A DNA stretch of 64,000 bases from Chitinophaga sp. 180180018-3 (lineage in GTDB: Bacteria; Bacteroidota; Bacteroidia; Chitinophagales; Chitinophagaceae), in contig NZ_CP140772.1 of assembly GCF_037893185.1 (NCBI RefSeq), forward strand, positions 5,208,001 to 5,272,000. Reading direction: 5' to 3'. How positions within the stretch are numbered: position 1 is the stretch's first letter; each line of letters opens with the position of its first letter. Below are positions 62,301-64,000 of the stretch, in pieces. Made by a program: the position numbers and the translations under genes. Under the pieces are notes generated by a model. It had not been told where the DNA came from. It did no database searches and saw nothing but the letters and a program-made list of their open reading frames with translations.

Positions 62301-63613
62301 ATATAAATATCGCGGTGAGCGCTGTCGTTGATCTTTTCCAGCAGTCCGCCATCGCTGTAATAAAAACGGATAGCAAACCCATTGCGGTCGGTAATACTGC
62401 GCAGTTTACCATGCCCCTGATCGGCGTACCGCGGGCGATCAAAATGATATTGCAGGCCGCCTCTGTCGCTTACATAATACTCGCCTGCTGTGGTGCGATG
62501 CAGTTCATATTTTTCCTTCGGGTTGTAAAAGCTGGCCCCCGGCTCCAGCAGCGGAAATACCACCGGTCTGCCGGCCGTATCGTTCATCACTACCACGCCA
62601 TCTTCATCGCTTACCAGCAGCGAGATATCGTAACTATGATAGATATTCTTTCCCAGCGGGCCGTCGTAATGGCTATCGCTGTAATAATTAGCTTCCCAGG
62701 TAAAAGGAATCGGACCAGGGAGACTGAATCCCTCCAGGTAACTGGCCATATGGCCACTGGCGGCGTCTACCGGCTCTCCCAAAAACTTACAGATAGATGG
62801 CTGAACAGCTGCCCTGAACTTGCTGAACTTAGGGGAACGGGCTTCTATTTTTGCTAATACTTTGGTGAGTAACTTACCCAGCATTTTCAGCGCAAACTTC
62901 AATCCGTGCATCAGGCCCATAAAAAACAGGGCATTGAGCAGATCAGAGAGTTTTAACTGCTGCTCTTCTTTGACACCTCCGATCAGCACCGGTTTGCCGA
63001 TGGGGAGTACTACCATCACGGCTGTCAGGAAATTAAGATAGAAGCCGCCGATAGGATTGTTCATCAGGATTTTTCCTATATCCTGGCAGGAATAAGCGCG
63101 GCATAACCAGGTGCTCTGGTACATACCCTGACTGATCACCGTTTTGCTGCCATGCGACAGCTGGCCTTCATGCGGGTGAAAGAATTTTGGCAACAGGAAC
63201 AAAGGATGCGGTATCACGGAATGCAGCAGGTTGAGTTTGCTGACGATCTTACCCAGCCCTTTGAATTTCCCCATGAAAGGAGGCACGGAGGGCATCCCCC
63301 AGAGGGCGCCTTGCGCAACGCCTTTATGCATGCCGTTAAAATACACGGTTCCACCCATAGGCACATTCCGGGCAATCTGAAATCCTTTTTTCGGGTCATA
63401 CACCGGTATGGCTGGCAGGGTGATATGGATGTAATCCATCGGATCAAAGATCAGCGCGGCGAAGGGAGTGATGGGGCAGGGCGTGAATGGCCAGGGTACT
63501 TTCAGCATGTGAAAATCGAGCCCAAGAACAATATCAAAATGTTTAGCCACGGGCTTAGGATCAACAGAGGGTCGGGGCTGCAATGGAATGCTTTTAATTT
63601 TTATATACGCCAT
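59399..63613 (-). CDS. Rhs-family polymorphic toxin with C-terminal PD-(D/E)XK nuclease domain
   Basis: 1404 residues. N-terminal region (1-275) has a PAAR-like, Pro/Gly-rich part and hydrophobic stretches near 205-225 and 230-255. A DUF6531-like module opens with 'GEPVDAASGHMASYLEGF'. Dozens of RHS/YD repeats ('Y.Yd..GrL') run from about 400 to 1210 and end in the hyperconserved core 'YNRFRYYNAEEGMYISPDPIGL' region. Residues 1276-1404 are the variable toxin: 'IGDWGENWA' (E1286), 'HGIDLVGI' (D1314), 'FFEIKTN' (E1328, K1330), a PD-(D/E)XK core of the PoNe type. The Rhs shell would cage this nuclease until delivery. No secretion genes are in the window. Confidence 0.93.
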   Translation of the reverse strand: MAYIKIKSIPLQPRPSVDPKPVAKHFDIVLGLDFHMLKVPWPFTPCPITPFAALIFDPMDYIHITLPAIPVYDPKKGFQIARNVPMGGTVYFNGMHKGVAQGALWGMPSVPPFMGKFKGLGKIVSKLNLLHSVIPHPLFLLPKFFHPHEGQLSHGSKTVISQGMYQSTWLCRAYSCQDIGKILMNNPIGGFYLNFLTAVMVVLPIGKPVLIGGVKEEQQLKLSDLLNALFFMGLMHGLKFALKMLGKLLTKVLAKIEARSPKFSKFRAAVQPSICKFLGEPVDAASGHMASYLEGFSLPGPIPFTWEANYYSDSHYDGPLGKNIYHSYDISLLVSDEDGVVVMNDTAGRPVVFPLLEPGASFYNPKEKYELHRTTAGEYYVSDRGGLQYHFDRPRYADQGHGKLRSITDRNGFAIRFYYSDGGLLEKINDSAHRDIYIRYNEDRLITAVQAPHPELGDRGILVEMVRYTYHAGGTLKEMYNAEGHHNSFEWENQYIIARRFNNGTTFTFHYDRQGRCTAALGPDGLFSYTFDYLEGFTVATNSLGHKKTYYHTDGIVTKIVNGYGAAQLFSYDEADNLVAETNELGTATTYEYDERSNLTSLQLPGQGATGITYNQQQQPVAVTQPNGGVWQYIYDETGNLVQRTNPLGTATKFEYTEGRLSRIINPLGAVTRLQHNAQHLLSEVILPNGSSIKYNYDLQGRMTTITDPAGAVLRRQYNLLGNPVQIKDSTGNTVKLQYDSMGNAIAVSDRHQSVALRYNFFGDVVERKQGNTGIQFVYDKEGQLRHIINEHRETYSFELDEEGNVITEKGFDGLTREYIRNAGGQVMRTTLPDGSQQAYEYTAAGQVATIYYEKDGSSETFGYNAMGQLISAQNSHASVQLQRDLLGLITQEKSNEHILSSEYNQLGQRTALKSSLGADLSMQYNNAMSWLEQMSANGWSAQLKYNNLGQVTERSMTGRVTQQNQYDISGRLVEQFTTKGNKRLQRRYTWDGDRLSGIHDSTTGTKQFRHDTYGNLAEVIYGDGSVEYRMPDAVGNLFETPQQKDRTYDKGGRLLRSRKASYKYDQLGNLIRKEESGGRVWQYEWNPAGMLESVLRPDGERVSFKYDALGRRIEKRYKHTITRWVWDGNKPLHEWKEFDAKESSADDLITWVFNENNFSPTAKIKGDKKYSIIADHLGTPIQGYDETGDLIWQREIDSYGNARMLHGDAGFCSYLYPGQVVDVETGLAYNRFRYYNAEEGMYISPDPIGLWGGNPTVYGYVYDPNSEIDPFGLACKQKRIGDWGENWAKDQLEKSGKYKKVISIQNGSNHGIDLVGIRHDGKYDFFEIKTNTTGNVSPISSRQANADNFINDILGPQKAQTGNWGVTRAEALDMLNPANRGDKRIVDIFIKNGKLDKVLTSQW

Positions 63614-64000
63614 CAGTGGTATGTTTTGAGATGGATGTTATACACACACTGTACTACTGCAAAGAAGCATGAAAACATGGGATAACCATTTATAGTGAAC
63701 ATTTTTTGTCATCACGCCAGGTCATACAAACTTTACAGAGGGGTGAGTTTTTCAATATGTTATAAATCTACATTAAAAACAGGTAGTTTCCATACCTAAC
63801 CTTATGCTGTGATAAACTTTATGTAAAAATAACATCAGTTTTACTGTCCCGATGCAGCGAAAGCCAAACAAACCGGGTATATATTATTGATTTTCATACA
63901 CTTACCATTAACCAACCGTTCATGCTCAGATCATCTTCAGAGTATGCTCAGAGTATCCTCCATCTAACTATGTCTCGTCCTCCCTCTAACTAATATAATA
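63614..64000. other. Upstream region of the Rhs gene
   Basis: 387 AT-rich bases up to the window edge with no supported gene. It should hold the Rhs promoter. Near the end, TCAGAGTAT occurs twice (63937-63945 and 63948-63956) and TGCTCAGA twice, a small direct-repeat cluster that could be a regulator site. Confidence 0.5.

Noticed and set aside
60000..62500. RHS/YD repeat region as a CRISPR or DNA tandem repeat
   Set aside because: The repeats are at protein level, degenerate in DNA, and belong to the Rhs coding frame.

Overview
This 64 kb window looks like chromosomal DNA from a Bacteroidota member, most likely a Chitinophagaceae (Chitinophaga-like) bacterium. Supporting signs are an ECF sigma / FecR / STN-domain TonB-receptor cassette, a GSCFA-domain protein, many small outer-membrane-type lipoproteins, weak Shine-Dalgarno sequences, and a textbook Bacteroidota promoter (TTTG-N19-TATCTTTG) in front of the only tRNA. 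The genus is inference; no rRNA or taxonomic marker is present.

Region 1 (1-10122, minus strand) is a cell-surface signalling and uptake locus. It encodes an ECF sigma factor, a FecR anti-sigma factor, a TonB-dependent receptor with an N-terminal STN signalling domain, two large lipoproteins, and two fasciclin-domain lipoproteins, the last cut by the window edge. The substrate is unknown.

Region 2 (10210-18300) is a looser accessory stretch. It holds a stand-alone class I terpene synthase, a PD-(D/E)XK_4-type nuclease-like protein, an unknown single-pass membrane protein, an Xre-type membrane-linked regulator, a secreted protein with two DTG aspartyl-protease motifs, an NTF2-like protein, a Gfo/Idh/MocA oxidoreductase and small orphan genes. 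Region 3 (18328-20391) is the classic NfeD-slipin pair.

Region 4 (20716-26422) is a visibly AT-rich defence island beside tRNA-Lys(TTT). McrB and McrC are on the plus strand, convergent with a two-gene pair on the minus strand: an ABC/OLD-like ATPase resembling PtuA of Septu, and a small HNH-like protein whose zinc-ligand cysteines are mostly gone. This pair is one of the best candidates for an under-described system.

Region 5 (26501-49963) is mainly housekeeping and metabolic: penicillin-acylase-like hydrolase, BioF-like synthase, MiaE, patatin with an outer-membrane barrel, MHS-type transporter, GSCFA, HMG-CoA lyase, RlmB, Nudix, GNAT, DMT exporter, PLP decarboxylase, an Ogt/AlkA alkylation-repair pair, AhpD-like and NTF2-like proteins, MocR regulators, paired SDRs, ArsR, AraC and an old yellow enzyme. 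It holds two molecular fossils: a MocR paralogue that lost its aminotransferase domain by internal deletion, and an SDR that lost both catalytic Ser and Tyr.

Region 6 (50164-54029) contains a tight six-gene operon of uncharacterised membrane and lipoproteins that I cannot assign to any family. Region 7 (54226-57541) has a class A beta-lactamase and proBA. Region 8 (57629-63613) is a polymorphic toxin locus: a 1404-residue Rhs protein with a C-terminal PD-(D/E)XK nuclease domain, followed by a probable cognate immunity gene and two further immunity-type genes, one resembling Imm51. No CRISPR array, insertion sequence, transposase, integrase or rRNA was seen.
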